From positions 1,664,501-1,728,500 of the forward strand of contig JAFFSR010000021.1 of assembly GCA_017163975.1 (NCBI GenBank): DNA of 64,000 nucleotides, read 5' to 3'. The DNA is from Anastatus disparis (Eukaryota; Arthropoda; Insecta; Hymenoptera; Eupelmidae). Position numbers and translations under genes: made by a program. The notes under the pieces are model-generated. The model had not been told where the DNA came from, did not search any database, and saw only the letters and a list, made by a program, of their open reading frames with translations. Positions 1-13,200 of the stretch are shown piece after piece; positions within the stretch are counted from its first letter, which is position 1; the number at the start of each line of letters is the position of its first letter.

Positions 1-354
1 AAACGATCAAATAATATTTCTGACAATAATAATTATAACTTAAAATATACTAAAAAATTAATTTATCTAGATCATTCGATGGTTGTTCTGTATAACCCTT
101 ATTTGCTAAAAAAATATACATGTCACATCAATGTTGAATATTGTGCATCTATTCAAAGTATTAAATATATTTTTGATTACATACATAAAGGTAGTGATAA
201 AGATTGTTATAAAATTAAAAGAGGTAATACTGACATTAATCGAAATTTGGAAATTTATGACGAAATCACTGAGTATATTGATGGTAAATATTTGACTCCT
301 ATGGAAGCAGCTTGGAGATTAGAAGAATTTTCAATATGCGGAAGAAGGCTGTGA
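1..354 (+). pseudogene. Helitron Rep/helicase protein, internal fragment
   Basis: The frame is open from base 1, so the gene began before the window. The translation matches the segment after the HUH nuclease of insect Helitron Rep/helicases: YNPYLLKKYTCHINVE, then SIKYIFDYIHKG, then an acidic EIYDEITEYIDGKYLTP and AAWRLEEFSI block. These correspond to the family's VpYNp.Lll.y.cHiNvE, siKYlyKYiyKG and EI..YlDaRYvsa.EA.WRifef blocks. In intact Helitrons this joins the replication-initiator nuclease to a PIF1-type helicase used for rolling-circle transposition. The reading frame stops just after the WRLEEF block, where unrelated DNA starting TGTGACGTGG begins. The helicase part reappears near 8060. 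The ATG at 79 is only an internal methionine. Family recognition is strong; inactivity is clear from the break. Confidence 0.85.
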
Positions 355-1008
355 CGTGGTACTTCATAATGAATAATCGTAACAAATTAAACTTTTCGAT
401 TTCACGTATGTACTAATTGGGGTACGTTATAATAAACAATTATTAAAAGATTAAAACTTTAATGTTACGTACACACCTAGACACACCACCGGTGCACTCA
501 CCGACCCGGGCGTATATATTTAATTAAAAGAATAAATAATTAATAAAAGAAAACTTCTTTCTTTTTTGTTTGTTTCACCGATACACGAGGAGAACGACGA
601 TGCTAGCAGAAGCGCGTGGCAGCTATTATGCACACACTCGTACACCGTGTGTGTGACTGCCAGTGCTGCTAATGTAGACCGTAGATAGGAAGCATCCACT
701 ACCAGAACACAGCAACGACCGCGCGTGCGCTAGGAGTTGACGCACGATGAAGAAGATGTAGAAAGAGAGGGAGACTCAAGAGATAGGATGAAAAGATATA
801 GAAAGATTAGTATACTATGACAGCAAACTGAAAATGATGGCGCACCTATTTCTCGTGCAGTGAGGAGAGAGGGAGACGTTGTATGCTAAAGAGAGATGGG
901 TAGAGCATAGTGAAAGGGAGATTACTACTTCTTTCTCTTTGCTTGAGTACATATGCACTGTATGATCATGCATATATGTATAGACGTGTATACATCTACA
1001 CTTGCAAG

Positions 1009-1010
1009 TA

Positions 1011-1050
<40 letters not shown>
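1009..1050. repeat. (CT)n microsatellite
   Basis: Runs of CT interrupted by CTAT, about 40 bp. Confidence 0.9.
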
Positions 1051-1489
1051 AAAGAATAAAGGAAGAGAAAAGAAGATAAATAAAAAAGAGAAATACTCGA
1101 ATTGAATTTCCCGCAGTAAAAGTGGCGCGCATGTTGAAGACATGCGCTCGAGGACTGAAAAGCAAGATTTACTAATCAGAGGCATTTATTTGGACTACTA
1201 AGTGACTATTGGAGAAAATAAAATTAAAAAGAGACAAAAGATAATTAAGAGGAAGAAATAGACTCGAAGAAGAGGGAAGTGGCCATGAAACGAGTCATTT
1301 GATTGCTGTCCTCGCGCTTTCGTTCACTAAGGAGATTAAAGGTGAGATTTTGACCAAGGGAGAGTTCATGTTGCATTGATATTGCTGAGTTTGCTGTGAA
1401 GCTGAGAGCAAATAGAGGACTTTTCCAAAGAGGATTATCGACCTGGAGTTTTCGTTCTCGCAGCCGGTGTCAACCACCTGTCCTAGACA

Positions 1490-1810
<321 letters not shown>

Positions 1811-1844
1811 CATTATCATTATCATTGACCAGATTATCGCCATT

Positions 1845-1940
1845 GCCGACCAGATTTTTCCAACAACGAGATTTTGTCAACGGTGAGTGGATTGCGGTCC
1901 AGTTAAATAAAAATTTTTAACTAACGGCTCTCGCCAACTA
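1845..1940 (+). other. Shared leader-like motif, copy 1
   Basis: Contains ATTATC..GACCAGATT repeats, then CAACGGTGAGTGGATTGCGG and AACGGCTCTCGCCAACT. The same order (CAACGGTGAGTGGACTGCG, AACGGTTCTCGCCGATT) occurs at about 19625-19735. CGGTGAGT fits a splice-donor consensus. Likely two copies of one retroelement or transcript leader; family not identified. Confidence 0.4.
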
Positions 1941-2673
1941 ACAAATATTTAGAATAAGTGTGTGTGCAAAGCGAAAAGAAAAACACATATAAGTGACTGT
2001 TACAAATTAAAAATTTATTGATTAGTAAATTGATTACAATTTAAAATTTTTGTGAGTTAAGTTAAGTGAAAAGAGAAAGAATATTTATTGTGAAATTAGA
2101 ATTAAGTGAAAATTGAAAAAGTATGTAAATATTACTGTAATTATCCGTAAAAGAAAATTTTTCGAGAGTGCGGGAGTGCGAGAATTTTGACCACGTGTTT
2201 AGTAATTTTGTAAACCGGAAATTTAATTTGACGGGATTCATTATATAGTGAATCAACGAAATTTGATTTACTCAATTAATTCAATTGACCGGTAGAATTC
2301 AATTGAGAGTTAATCGTTTTTCTTTTCTATTTTAAAATTAATAGACACAACGGTTTAGAGTGATAAGAGTGAGAGGGCGTCGTGACCACGTGTCTAGCGA
2401 TTTTATCGGCCAATTAGTATGAATTAGATACTCAGAAGTGAAATTTATAAATTAATTTGTTCAATTAATTTAAATTGACCAGTGAATTTTAGTAACAAAT
2501 TTAATAGTAGATTTGTCTAAAATTGATAGACACAGATTTGATTACTATATTTGATTAATTAAATTTATCTTCCATTGTTTCTTAAGAAAAAAACTATTAA
2601 ATGTGAATGGGTTATGAGAGTGCGCGTTAATCTTAAAATAAATTGCCAGCTTCCTTGAACTAAAAAGAAAGTG

Positions 2674-3055
2674 TTAAGGGGATGTAAAATGGACACTACA
2701 CCTGTACTCATAAATATTCACTATCTTTACATTTTATTGCAAAATTTTGAATAAAAAAATGCATTAGTTTGTAGTATGTACCATGAAGATTATTCGGTTA
2801 AATTTTTAAATAAATTCATTTATTAGTTTTTGAGAATTTTGGGTTCTAAAATTATTTATTAACATTTTTCAATTTTGTACAGAAATCCAAATATCTTAAA
2901 AACTAATGAATGAATTTATTTGAAAATTTATCTAAATAATCATCGTGGTACATACTACAAGCTAATGCATTTCTTTTCTAGAAATTCAGCAATGAAATGG
3001 AAAGGAAGCTAATATCTATAAGTACAGGTGTAGTGTCCGTTTTACATCTCCTTAA
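2674..3055. mobile_element. TTAA-flanked foldback MITE (family GGGGATGTAAAA)
   Basis: Element 2678-3051 is flanked by TTAA on both sides (2674-2677 and 3052-3055). The ends are inverted repeats: the left begins GGGGATGTAAAATGGACACT and the right, reverse-complemented, begins GGAGATGTAAAACGGACACT. Complementarity continues inward through ATGCATTAG and GTATGTACCATGAAGATTATT, so most of the 374 bp folds back on itself. No coding capacity. Confidence 0.85.
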
Positions 3056-3096
3056 ATATTAATCTTATATCGGAGTGTTGAAATTGAAAAGTTTTT

Positions 3097-3309
3097 TTTT
3101 GTTTTAGGTCTCCCAGACCTTTGAGCATCTTTGATTCCACCCATTGTTTAAAAACAAGCGACAATACTTTTAACAGTAGACTTTGAAATTGGCTCACGAT
3201 CAGGATATGTAGCATTAAATAAATTTGCTACTTCTCGGTAGGACCTTATTCTATCGCTATATCCTTTCATCATCAGTACAGTGATTCTTTCTGTATCAGT
3301 TAAATGCAT
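3097..3309 (-). pseudogene. Tc1/mariner-type transposase, N-terminal helix-turn-helix fragment
   Basis: On the minus strand an ATG at 3309 opens MHLTDTERITVLMMKGYSD, then RSYREVANLFNATYPDR, EPISKSTVKSIV, a stop, and GGIKDAQRSGRPKTK. This matches the DNA-binding N-terminus of insect mariner/IS630-type transposases, ending in the GRPK linker before the catalytic domain. Only about 70 residues remain, with one in-frame stop; no catalytic domain follows in 3050-3097. Confidence 0.8.
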
Positions 3310-3329
3310 TTTGAAAAATGCAATAAATA

Positions 3330-4225
3330 AAAAATGAAAAAGCAGATATCAAAGTAAGCTAGTACTATCTCGAATTCCTAATCAAGAAAATTAAATAATG
3401 ATTTTATTAGTCAGAAATTCCCGAACAAATGTCAATTAAAGAATTTAATATGTAGATATTTCTTAATTTCTAATTATAATACCAGCTGCACTCACCTGTA
3501 AACGATTTTACACTGACTTGCAGGTCACTTTAGCTACCTGGACATCGTCTACTGAAAGTAACTGAAATTTCTGAATATTAAATTTCATTATTGGCGTACT
3601 TTTTCGTAGATGATGTTACGTCTACCTAAATCATCTTTAACACCTGGACATCATCTGCAGGAAGTGACTCATATTTCTGAATACTCAATAATAATACTAG
3701 CTCACCTAGTATTATAATCGAAAATTAGAAAATTTCATTCTCTTCTGGACTGATGTTTAAGTGACGAGACCAACCTCCAGGTCAACGAGGCATTAATTAC
3801 GGAGAAGTGTGTCTAGTATTATAGTAAAAATATCGAAATTTTAGTCACTTCCTGGAGATGATGACTAGGTGCCCAAAATGACCTTCAAGTCAAGGAAAGA
3901 TTATTGACTAGTACAATATAAAGATATACTTTTCAATGTTAAAATGTATCTGGTTAAGAAAAAAATATATTATTCCAATCTGGTAAATAAATACACTATT
4001 TATTTAATTTGAAGTGATTATTTTTATTCAATTTGATTTTTTTTAATAAATAAAGTATATATTAAGTAAAATTATTATTTGGTGATTGACTTTATTTTGC
4101 TAGTTTTAGACCATTAACCGTCGGCTGTTAGCAGATAAACTGATCACTTTCTAGTGATTGCTGGTCAATTATTAACCAATTTTGAAAAAAATAGTTAAAA
4201 TATGACCAGTTTATAATCGAAATTT
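3330..4225. other. AT-rich non-coding stretch with diverged short inverted phrases
   Basis: No gene seen. CACCTGGACATCATCTGCAGGAAGTGACT-like phrases occur in both orientations (about 3525-3570, 3640-3670, 3770-3800, 3845-3890), with repeated CTAGTATTATA blocks. This may be the terminal region of the adjacent mariner or an old foldback element. Confidence 0.35.
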
Positions 4226-4332
4226 CTACCACCCCACATAGCACCGAAGCTTCCAGGAAGCTTCAAGAAAGCTTCCATAAAAGGTTCGGAAACTTCCCGG
4301 AAGCTTCCATGTAAGCTTCCTGGAAGCGTCAA

Positions 4333-5030
4333 ATGTCCCGCGCACTTTTCTTTCAGAAAGATTCAATGGAAGCTTCCAGGAAGCTTATGTGGAAGAAATC
4401 AGTGAGCTTCCATGGAAGCTAGTATAAAAGTCTTTTTGAATCTTACAAGAAGGTTTCAAGGAAGATTGCCGCAAGGTTCCAAAAGTACTTCATGGAAGTT
4501 TCCACGGAATAATGCAAAAAGCTTACATGCAAGCTTCCGTGAGAGCTTCAATTAAAGCTTCCTGGAAGTGTAAAATATCCCGCGCACTTTTCTTTCAGAA
4601 AGATTCAATGGAAGATTCCAGGAAGCTTCCATGGAAGAAATCAGTAAGCTTCCATGGAAGCTAGCATAAAAGCCTTTTGAATCTTACAAGAAGCTTTCAA
4701 GTAAGATTGCTGTAAGATTCTAAAAATACTTCATGGAAGCTTCCACGGAATAATGCAAAAAGCTTACATGCAAGCTTCCGTGAAAGCTTTAATTAAAGCT
4801 TCCTGGAAGTGTAAAATATCCCGTGCACTTTTCTTTCAGAAAGATTCAATGGAAGATTCCAGAAAGCTTCCATGGAAGAAATCAGTAAGCTTTCATGGAA
4901 GCTAGTATAAAAGCCTTTTGAATCTTACAAGAAGCTTTCAAGTAAGATTGCCGTAAGATTCTAAAAATACTTCATGGAAGCTTCCATAAAAAAATGCTAG
5001 AAGCTTCCAGGATGATTCGAGTGTTTCCGG
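4333..5030. repeat. Tandem repeat of about 243 bp, left arm of foldback A
   Basis: The phrase CCCGCGCACTTTTCTTTCAG recurs near 4335, 4578 and 4822 (as CCCGTGCACTTTTC in the third copy), each followed by AAGATTCAATGGAAG and AAGCTTCC blocks. About three units with limited divergence. Confidence 0.85.
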
Positions 5031-5049
5031 AGGCTTTGGGGAAGTCAAC

Positions 5050-5640
5050 AATTCAAATATGGTTTGGTCAATTTTATCCTTTTTTACCGTTCGAAAGGTA
5101 TTGTGTTACGATTCTGTTGAACATTCTATTTTTCATTTTATATTTTATAAATATTTGCTGTGCAAAACACATATTTACTTACAACATACTATTTTATATA
5201 CTATTATATCATATTTATACTTCAATACATATTCACATATATTAGGATTCACGTATAATTATAAAGACGCATTTACATATTTAGGGCAGGCGCTGTGGGT
5301 AGATACTCAAAACCGCCAACGTTCGACTTATATAGTAAGTGTGGTATCATCTCACCACTTAGGGAAAAAACGCCCATTTAACGCGTATCCCCCTGCAGGC
5401 GTAACTGCGAATCGAAGGTAACGGACTTGTATGATATTTATCGGTAGTTTAATTCCCGACTAAACATAATTTTTTTTTTCTATAAATTATGTTGCACATG
5501 TATATATTTGACTATTTTTTTTTAATTTAAATATTTTCTATGTATACAGATAAATGTATATGTACATGTACCTACGTATTATTCACACACAAACATTTAC
5601 ATGCTATCTGAAGTCGAAAAATTCATTTTATATAGAATTT
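5050..5640. other. Core of foldback A; no gene recognised
   Basis: AT-rich with one GC-richer patch at about 5285-5425 (CGCCAACGTTCGACTTATAT, CGCCCATTTAACGCGTATCC). Open frames here are short, overlap each other in different frames, and have no recognisable motif. Confidence 0.3.
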
Positions 5641-6424
5641 AAAATAAATTTATTTAAAAAAACTTGAATAAATAATACAATACTCTCTCTTAAAACTTTA
5701 TCCAATTAAAGACTTTTCTTTGAAAAAGTAACAAAATGTTTTGTGTGCTTATTTACTAACTTAAATTATTATTAGAAGAAATTTTTTATCCAAAGTTATA
5801 CAATTATAGAAACTTTTAATCATTTAATTTGTAATCTATTTTATTCGTATTCATATAATAATCCGATATTAATTTTTAATATTAAAAAGAATATCTTCAT
5901 ACATTAATTTAACAAAAAAGACTATATTTTTAATTTATAAAATTAATGGGGGATTATTATATAAACACGGAAAAAGCAGATAACAAATTGAATGAATTAA
6001 TTTTTACAATTATGTAACTTTGGGTAAAAATTTTTTATTACTATTAATTTTTAGTTAGTAAAAGAACACAAAATATGCTTTTTGAGGAAAAATCTTTTAT
6101 TTGATAAAAGTCATGTATTCAAAACATTGTAAAGATATTTAGGCTTTGTAATTAATTTATTTAATTTATAAAATTCTATTTAATTAAGGACTTTTTCTTA
6201 AAAAAAAACATTTGTTCGTGTTCTTTTTTATTAATTAAAATCAATAATAATAAAAATTCTTTATGGAAAGTTATACACAATTATAAAAAACTTTTAATCA
6301 TTCAAAATGTAATATGTTTTACTTCATATTTGAATAATCTACCATAAATTTTGTAAATTAAAAAGAATATGAGACATTAATTTAATAGAAAAAAAGACAA
6401 TATTTTTAATCTATAAAATTAAAT
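5640..6424. repeat. Direct-inverted-direct repeat trio
   Basis: A module including AAAGTTATACAATTATAGAAAC and TTTTAATCATT is present at about 5640-5945, again in the same direction at about 6150-6424, and in inverse orientation (TTTACAATTATGTAACTTTGGG) at about 5990-6110. Diverged AT-rich copies. Confidence 0.55.
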
Positions 6425-6735
6425 TAATGTAAGGCAGACACTACACCTGTACTTATAAATATTGCCTGAATTTTCATTTTACTGTAAAATTTTAGAAGAA
6501 AAAATGCATTAGCTTATAGTATGTACCATGAAGATTATTCTATGAATTTTTTGAATAAATTCATTCATCAGTTATTTAAAATGTTGAAGTCCAATGATAT
6601 ATATAAAAATTATTCGATTTTGTACCAGGAATACAAAATTCCTATAAATAAAGGAATAGATTTATTTAAAAATTCAACTAAATAATTTTCATAATATTTA
6701 CTACAAACTAATGTTTTTTTTTTCTGAAACTTTGC
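6425..6735. mobile_element. Partial copy of the GGGGATGTAAAA MITE family
   Basis: GACACTACACCTGTACTTAT, ATGCATTAGCTTATAGTATG and TACCATGAAGATTATTC match the MITE at 2678-3051 in order. Its terminal GGGGATG block is altered and the far end is eroded, and no clear TTAA pair remains. Confidence 0.7.
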
Positions 6736-6741
6736 AATAAC

Positions 6742-8010
6742 ATTCCGTGAACATTGATATATCCTTCCTGTAATATTCTGTGAAAGGCTGCGAAAAGTTT
6801 GAATAGAATTTTCCGCAAAATGTTACTGCAAGTTTCCTGCAAAATGTCAAGTAATCTTCCAAATAACATTCAGATATAACTTTTCGGAAGCTTACTAGAA
6901 GCTATCTTGTAATATTCCATTTGGCCCTCATGAAATATCACATGTAAGCTTCCCTGAACCATCCGTAAGGCTGACATAAAAGATTCCAATGGAATCTTTC
7001 TGAAACTTTTATTTAGCTTCCGAAAAGCTTACAGGAAATCTTCCTGATAAGTTACTGGTAACCTCTCGTAAACAATAAAATATTTTTCCTATAACATTCC
7101 ACGGAAGGCTGCAGAAAGTTTGAGTAGAATCTTGCACAAAATATTACTGGAAGCTTCCTGCAAGATATAATATAATCTTTCGAATAACGTTTCTATAATA
7201 TTGTTAGCTTCTCTGAACCTTCCGTAAAGCTCACATGAAAGATTCCAATGAAAGCTTCCCGAAACTTTCATTTAGCTTTCAGGAAGCTTACAGGGAATCT
7301 TCCTGACAAGTTACTGGTAACCTTCTGTGAACATTGAAATATTTTTTTTGTGACATGCCGTGAAAGGCTGCAGGAAGTTTAAATGGAATCTATTAGAAAT
7401 ATTACTGGAAGCTCCCTGCAAGACATAATGTAATCTTCCAAATAACGTTTTTGTAATGTTACATGTAATCTTTCCGGAAGCTTACTTGAAGCTATTTCGT
7501 AATGTTGCATTTAGCCCATATGGAATATTATATGTTAGCTTTCCTGAACCTTCCGTAAAGCTTATATGAAAGATTTCAATGGAAGCTTCCCGAAAGTTTT
7601 ATTTAGCTTTCGGGAAGCTTACAAGAAATCTTCCTGATAAGTTACTGGTAACCTCCCGTGAACATTGAAATATTCTTCCTGTAACGTTCCGTTGAAAGCT
7701 GCAGGAAGTTTGAATGGAATCTTCCACAAAATATTACTGGAAACTTCCTGCAAGATGTGTTGCAATCTTCCAAATCACGTTTCTGTAATATTGTATGTCA
7801 TCTTTTTGGAAGCTTACTGGAAGCTATTTTGTAATGTTCCATTCAGTCCTCATAGAATATTACATGTAAGCTTCCCTGAACCTTTAGTAAAGCTTACATG
7901 AAAGATTCCAATTAAAGCTTCTCGAAACTTTCATTTAGCTTCCGGGAAGCTTGCTAGAAGCTTACATTGGAATCTTTCTCGAATCTTTCGATGAAAGCTT
8001 CCCAAATCTT
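6742..8010. repeat. Tandem repeat, units about 270-330 bp, right arm of foldback A
   Basis: Units begin with GTGAACATTGAAATATTCTTCC-like sequence near 6750, 7060, 7330 and 7660 and contain GCTGCAGGAAGTTTGAATGG and repeated AAGCTTCC words. Reading frames across it are accidental. Confidence 0.75.
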
Positions 8011-8059
8011 TGGTGCTATGTAGGACGGTAACAATAATATATCATCTTATATCAATTGG

Positions 8060-8885
8060 TGAAAAAATTTTTCCATAGCTAGGACAGGAATAGCATCTAT
8101 TCTATTGCAAAGAGGTATGACACGTCATGAGATTTTTAAATTATCTTTGGATTTAAATAATGTAGAAAGAATATTTTCTAAGTCAGATGCTAATAAAAAA
8201 ATTACATAAATGAGATTTATTAAATTGGGATGAAGCATCAATGATCCCTAAAAAAGCGTTCAAAATTGTTAATAAAACTTTGCAAGATATATGTAATAAC
8301 GAAAAACCTTGTGGTGATGATTCGATAATTTTGGGTGGTGATTTTAGACAAATTTTGTCAGTAATAAACAATAGTCATAAAAATATGATAATAGGAGAAA
8401 TAATAAAATATTCGTGCCTCTGGTCATTACTTAATATTTAGAAATTAGATAAAAATATACCTTTTATAGAAGGAAAGTTTTTATCATTTTAATAACATAT
8501 TAGAGAATAAAAATTCAATCCTTTTTTATACCTGATTCTTGGAAAACTGATGATATCTGTTCGATAATTTATACAAATATAGATTATGAAAATATCCATA
8601 ATAATATGATATTAACTAGTCAAAATGAGAAAAATAAAATATATAATAAAATATTAAAATTATTAAAAGAGGAAATTTTACAACATACTATAGTACAGAC
8701 TATGCCACACATAAAGAAGTAGAACAAACAAATAATGATATTTATTTGAATTATCCAATAAAAATATTGAATAATATGAGAAAAGGTCTACCACCACATA
8801 GAACAGATTAAAAAATAAATGCCATTATTATCTTGATACAAAATTTCAGTATTTCCGATTTATGTAACGGAACCAGATTGAAAAT
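8060..8885 (+). pseudogene. Helitron PIF1-type helicase, C-terminal relic
   Basis: Translation in shifting frames gives RTGIASILLQRGMTRHEIFK, then WDEASMIPKKAF (helicase motif II region), then IILGGDFRQILSVI (motif III), LWSLLNI, and further on MILTSQNE, GLPPHRTD and SDLCNGTRLKI. These are, in order, the blocks of Helitron PIF1-like helicases (tGIAa.LL..G.T.H, WDE.pM, vLGGDFRQ, Ltp.N, G.PPH.L, LCNGTRl). The ATP-binding Walker A segment is absent and several frameshifts and stops are present. The longest open part is 8241-8441. It is the continuation of the gene seen at 1-354, with a deletion between as well as the inserted elements. Confidence 0.85.
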
Positions 8886-8909
8886 CAAAATTGAATGAAT
8901 TACTATTAT

Positions 8910-10212
8910 TATATTTAAGTGAAGAATTAAGACTTTTTTTTTCTTACGTGAATATCTTTTAGTTAATGGTTTATAGGTTTATGGTTTATGGTATGATGGT
9001 TTATGAGTTTATGGTTTATGGGTTTATGGTTCATGGGTTTCTGGTTTATGGGTTTATGGTTCATGGGTTCATGGTTCATGGGTTAATGGTTCATGGGTTC
9101 ATAGTTCATGGGCTTATGGTTCAAGGGTTTATGGTTTATGGGTTGATGGTTCATGGGTTTATAGTTCATGAGTTTATGGTTTATGGGTTTATGGTTTATG
9201 GGTTTATGGTTTATGGGTTTATGGTCTATAAGTTTAAAGTTTATAGGTTTATGCTTTATGGGTTTATGGTTCATGGTAAGATGGTCTATAAGTTTATGGC
9301 TTATGGGTTTATGCTTTATGGGTTTATGGTTCATGGGTTTATAATTTGATGATTCATGGATTGAAAATTTATGGATTTATGATTTATGGTTAATATGTTT
9401 ATGGTTCATGAGTTTATGGCTCATGGGTTTATAGTTCATGGGTTTATAGTTCATGGGCTTATGGTTCATGGGCTTATGGTTTAAGAGTTTATGGTTCATG
9501 GGTTTATGGTTCATAATTTTATGGTTCATGGGTTCATGGTTTATGGGCTTATGGTTTAAGGGTTTATGGTTCATGGGATTATGATTCATGGGTTTATAGT
9601 TCATGGGTTCATGGTTAATGGGCTTATGGTTCGAGGGTTTATGGTTTATGGGTTGATGGTTCATGGGTTCATAGTTGATGGGTTTATGGTTTATGAATTT
9701 ATTGTTTATTCGTTAATGGTCTATAAGTTTATGGTTTATAGGTTCATTCTTGATGGACTATAGTTTATAAGTTTATGGTTTATGGGTTTATAGATTTCAG
9801 GTTTATGGTTTTTAAGTTCGTGGTTTATGGGTTAATGATTCATGGGTTTATAGTTTATGGGTTTCTAGTTTATAGGTTAATGGTTTATGGGTTAACGGTT
9901 TATGGGTTTACGGTTTATGGGTTTATGGTTCATGGTTGATGGTTTATGGGTTTATGGGTTTATGGTTTATAGATTCATGTTTTATGGGTTTATGGGCTTA
10001 TGCTTTATGGGTTTATGATTTATGGTTTATAGGTTTATGTTTTATGGGGGCATGGTTAATTGTTTATGGTTCATGGGTTTATAATATCCGGATTTATGGT
10101 TTTTAAGTTCGTGATTTATAGATTTACGGTTTAGGGGGTTATAGTCTATGATATTATATTAAAGTGAAAAATTGAGACTTTTTTTTTCTTACGTGAATAT
10201 CTTCTAGTTAAT
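8910..10212 (+). repeat. Segmental duplication of the array with its unique flank
   Basis: A non-repeat stretch (AAGTGAAGAATTAAGAC, T-run, CTTACGTGAATATCTT, then the first array units including GTATGATGGT) precedes the array at about 8910-8966 and recurs inside it at about 10154-10212. The offset is 1,245 bp. This shows that a block including unique flank was duplicated. Confidence 0.85.
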
Positions 10213-13200
10213 GGTGTATGGATTTATGGTTTAGGGTATGATGGTCTATGAGTTTATGGTTTATGGGTTTATGCTTTATGGGTTTATGGTTCATGGGTTT
10301 ATAGTTCATGGGTTTATGGTTTATGGGCTTATGGTTCAAGGGTTTATGGTTTATGGCTTGATGGTTCATGGGTTTATAGTTCATGAGTTTATGGTTTATG
10401 GGTTTATGGTTTATGAATTTATGGTCTATGAGTTTATGGTTTATAGGTTTATGCTTCATGTGTTTATGGTTTATAGTATGTTGGTCTATAAGTTTATGGT
10501 TTATGGGTTAATGCTTTATGGATTTATGGTTCATGGGTTTAGGATCTGATGATTTATGGATTGAGAATTTATGGATTTATGGTTTATGGTTTATGGGTTT
10601 ATGGTTCAAGGGTTTATGTTTCATGGGTTTATGGTTTATGGGTTTATGGTTATTGGGTTCATAGTTTATGGGTTTACGGTTTATGGGTTTATGATTTATG
10701 GGTTTATGTTTTATGAGTTTAGGGTTCATGGGTTTATGGTTAATGGGTTTATGGTTCATGGGTTTATAGTTTATGGGTTTATGGTTCATGGGTTCATATT
10801 TATCAGGATTATGGTTTTTAGGTTCATAGTTTATGGGTTTATGGGTTTACGGTTTATAGGTTTATAGCTTATGGGTTTATGGTCTATGAGTTTATAGTTC
10901 ATGGGTTTATATTTATCAGGTTTATGGTATTTAGGTTTATAGTTTATGGGTGCATGGTTTATGGGTTGATGGTTTATTGGTTTATGGTTTATAAGTTTTT
11001 GGTTTATGGGTTTATGGTTTATGGGTTTATGGGTTTATGGTCAATAGGTTTATGGTTTATGGGTCTGTTGTTTATGTGTTTATGGGTTTATGGTTTATGG
11101 GTCCATGGTCTATGGGTTTATGGTTCACGGGTTTATATTTATTAGGTTTATGGTATTCATGTTCATAGTTTATGGGTTTATGGTTTATGAGTTTATGGGT
11201 TTATGGTTTATGGGTCTATGGTTTATGGGTTTATAGTTCATGGGTTTATATTTATCAGAATTATGGTTTTCAGGTTCATAGATTATGGGTTTATGGTATA
11301 GAGGTCTATGGTTTATGTGTTTATGGGTTTATGGTTTATAGGTCCATGGTCTATGGGTTTATGGTTTACGGGTTTATATTAATCAGGATTATGGTTTTCA
11401 GGTTTATAGACTATGGGTTTATGGTATACGGGTTCATGGTTTATGGTTTATAGGTTTATAGTTTATGGGTTTATGGTTTATGTGTTTATGGGTTCATGGT
11501 TTATGGGTTATTGGTTTATGAGTTCATGGTTCATAAATTCATATTCATCAGGATAATGGTTTTTAGGTTCATAGTTTATGGGTTTATGGTTAATGGGTTC
11601 ATGGGTAATGGGTTTATGGTTTATGGGTTTATGGTTCATGGGTTTATATTTATCAGGTTTATGGTATTTAGGTTCATAGTTTATAAGTCTATGGTTTATG
11701 GGTTTAAGGTTCATTGGTTTATGGTTTATGGGTTTGTAGTTTATGGGTTTATGGTTTATGGGTTTATTGTATATGGGTTTATGGTCTATGGGTTCATGGT
11801 TAATGAGTTTATATTTATCAGGTTCATGGTATTCAGGTTCATAGTTTATGGGTTTATGGGTTCATGGGTTTATGATTTATAGGTTTATGGTTGATGGGTT
11901 TATGGTTTATGGGTTGATGGTTCACGGGTTCATTGTTTATGGGTTTATGATTTATGAGTTTATGGGTTTATGGTTTATGTTTTGAAGGGTTTATGTTTTA
12001 ACAGTTCATGGTTAATTGGTCCATAATTCATGGGTTTATGGTTCATGGGTTTATTGTATATGGGTTTATGGTTTATGAGTTTATGGTTTATATGTTAATA
12101 TTTATCAGGATTATGGTTCTGAGGTTCATAGTTTATTGGTCTATTGTTTATGGGTTTATAATTCATGAACTTGTATTCATCAGGTTTATGGTATTTAGGT
12201 TCATCGTTCATGGGTTTATGGTGTATGGGTTTATGGGTTATGGTCTATGGGTTTATGGTTTGTGGGTTTATGGTTTATGACTTTATGGTTCATTCGTTTA
12301 TGGTTTATGGGTTTATGGTTTATAGTTCATGGGTTTATGGTTTAAGGGTTTATGGTATATGGGTTTATGGGTTTATGGTTTATGTGTTTATGGTTCATTG
12401 GTTCATTGTTCATGGGTTTATGGTTTATGTGTTTATGGTTTATGGGTCCATGTTTCATGGGTTTATATTCATTGGGTTTATGGTTTCTAGGTTCTTAGTT
12501 TATGGGTTTATGGTTTATGGGTTTATGGTTTATGGGTTTATGGTTTATGGGTTTATGATTTATGGGTTTATGGTTCATGGGTTTATGGTTTATGGGTTTA
12601 TGGTTTATGGGTTTATGATTTATAAGTTCATGGCTAATGGATTTATGGTTTATGGGTTTATGCTTTATGGGTCATGGTCCATGGGTTTATGGTTTGTGGG
12701 TTTATGGTTTATGGGTTTATGGTTCATTCGTTTATGGTTCATGGGTTTATGGTTTATTGGTTAATGGTTTATCGGTTTATGGTTTATGGGTATATGGTTT
12801 ATGGGTTTCTTGTTTATGGGTTTATGGTTTATGAGTTCATGATTCACGGGTTCATGGTTTATGGGTTCATGTTTCATGGGTTTGTGGTTTATGCGTTTAT
12901 GGTTTATGGGTTTATGGTTTATGGGTTTATAGTTAATAGGCTTATGGGTTTATGGTTTATAGGTTCATGGTTCATAGGTTTATGGTTTATCGGTTTATGG
13001 TTTATGTATTTATGGGTTTATGGTTCATGAGTCTATGGTCCATGGTTTTATGGTTCATGGGTTTATATTTATCAGGTTTATGGTATTCGGGTTCAGAGTT
13101 TATGGGTTTACGGTTTATGGGTTCATGGGTTTATGGTTTATGGGTTTATGGCTCATGGGTTTATGGTTTATGGGTTTATGGTTTATGGGTTTATGGTTTA

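Larger units (their letters stand above)
4232..8024. mobile_element. Foldback element A of the CCCCACATAGCA family
   Basis: The outer ends are inverted: left CCCCACATAGCACCGAAG at 4232 and right, reverse-complemented, CCTACATAGCACCAAAG ending at 8024. The left arm (4245-5050) and right arm (6740-8020) are dense in self-complementary GGAAGCTTCC-type words. Between them lie an AT-rich core (5050-6420) and a piece of the GGGGATGTAAAA MITE family (about 6425-6735). No transposase is encoded. The same terminal sequence ends elements at 29417 and 30626. Confidence 0.65.
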
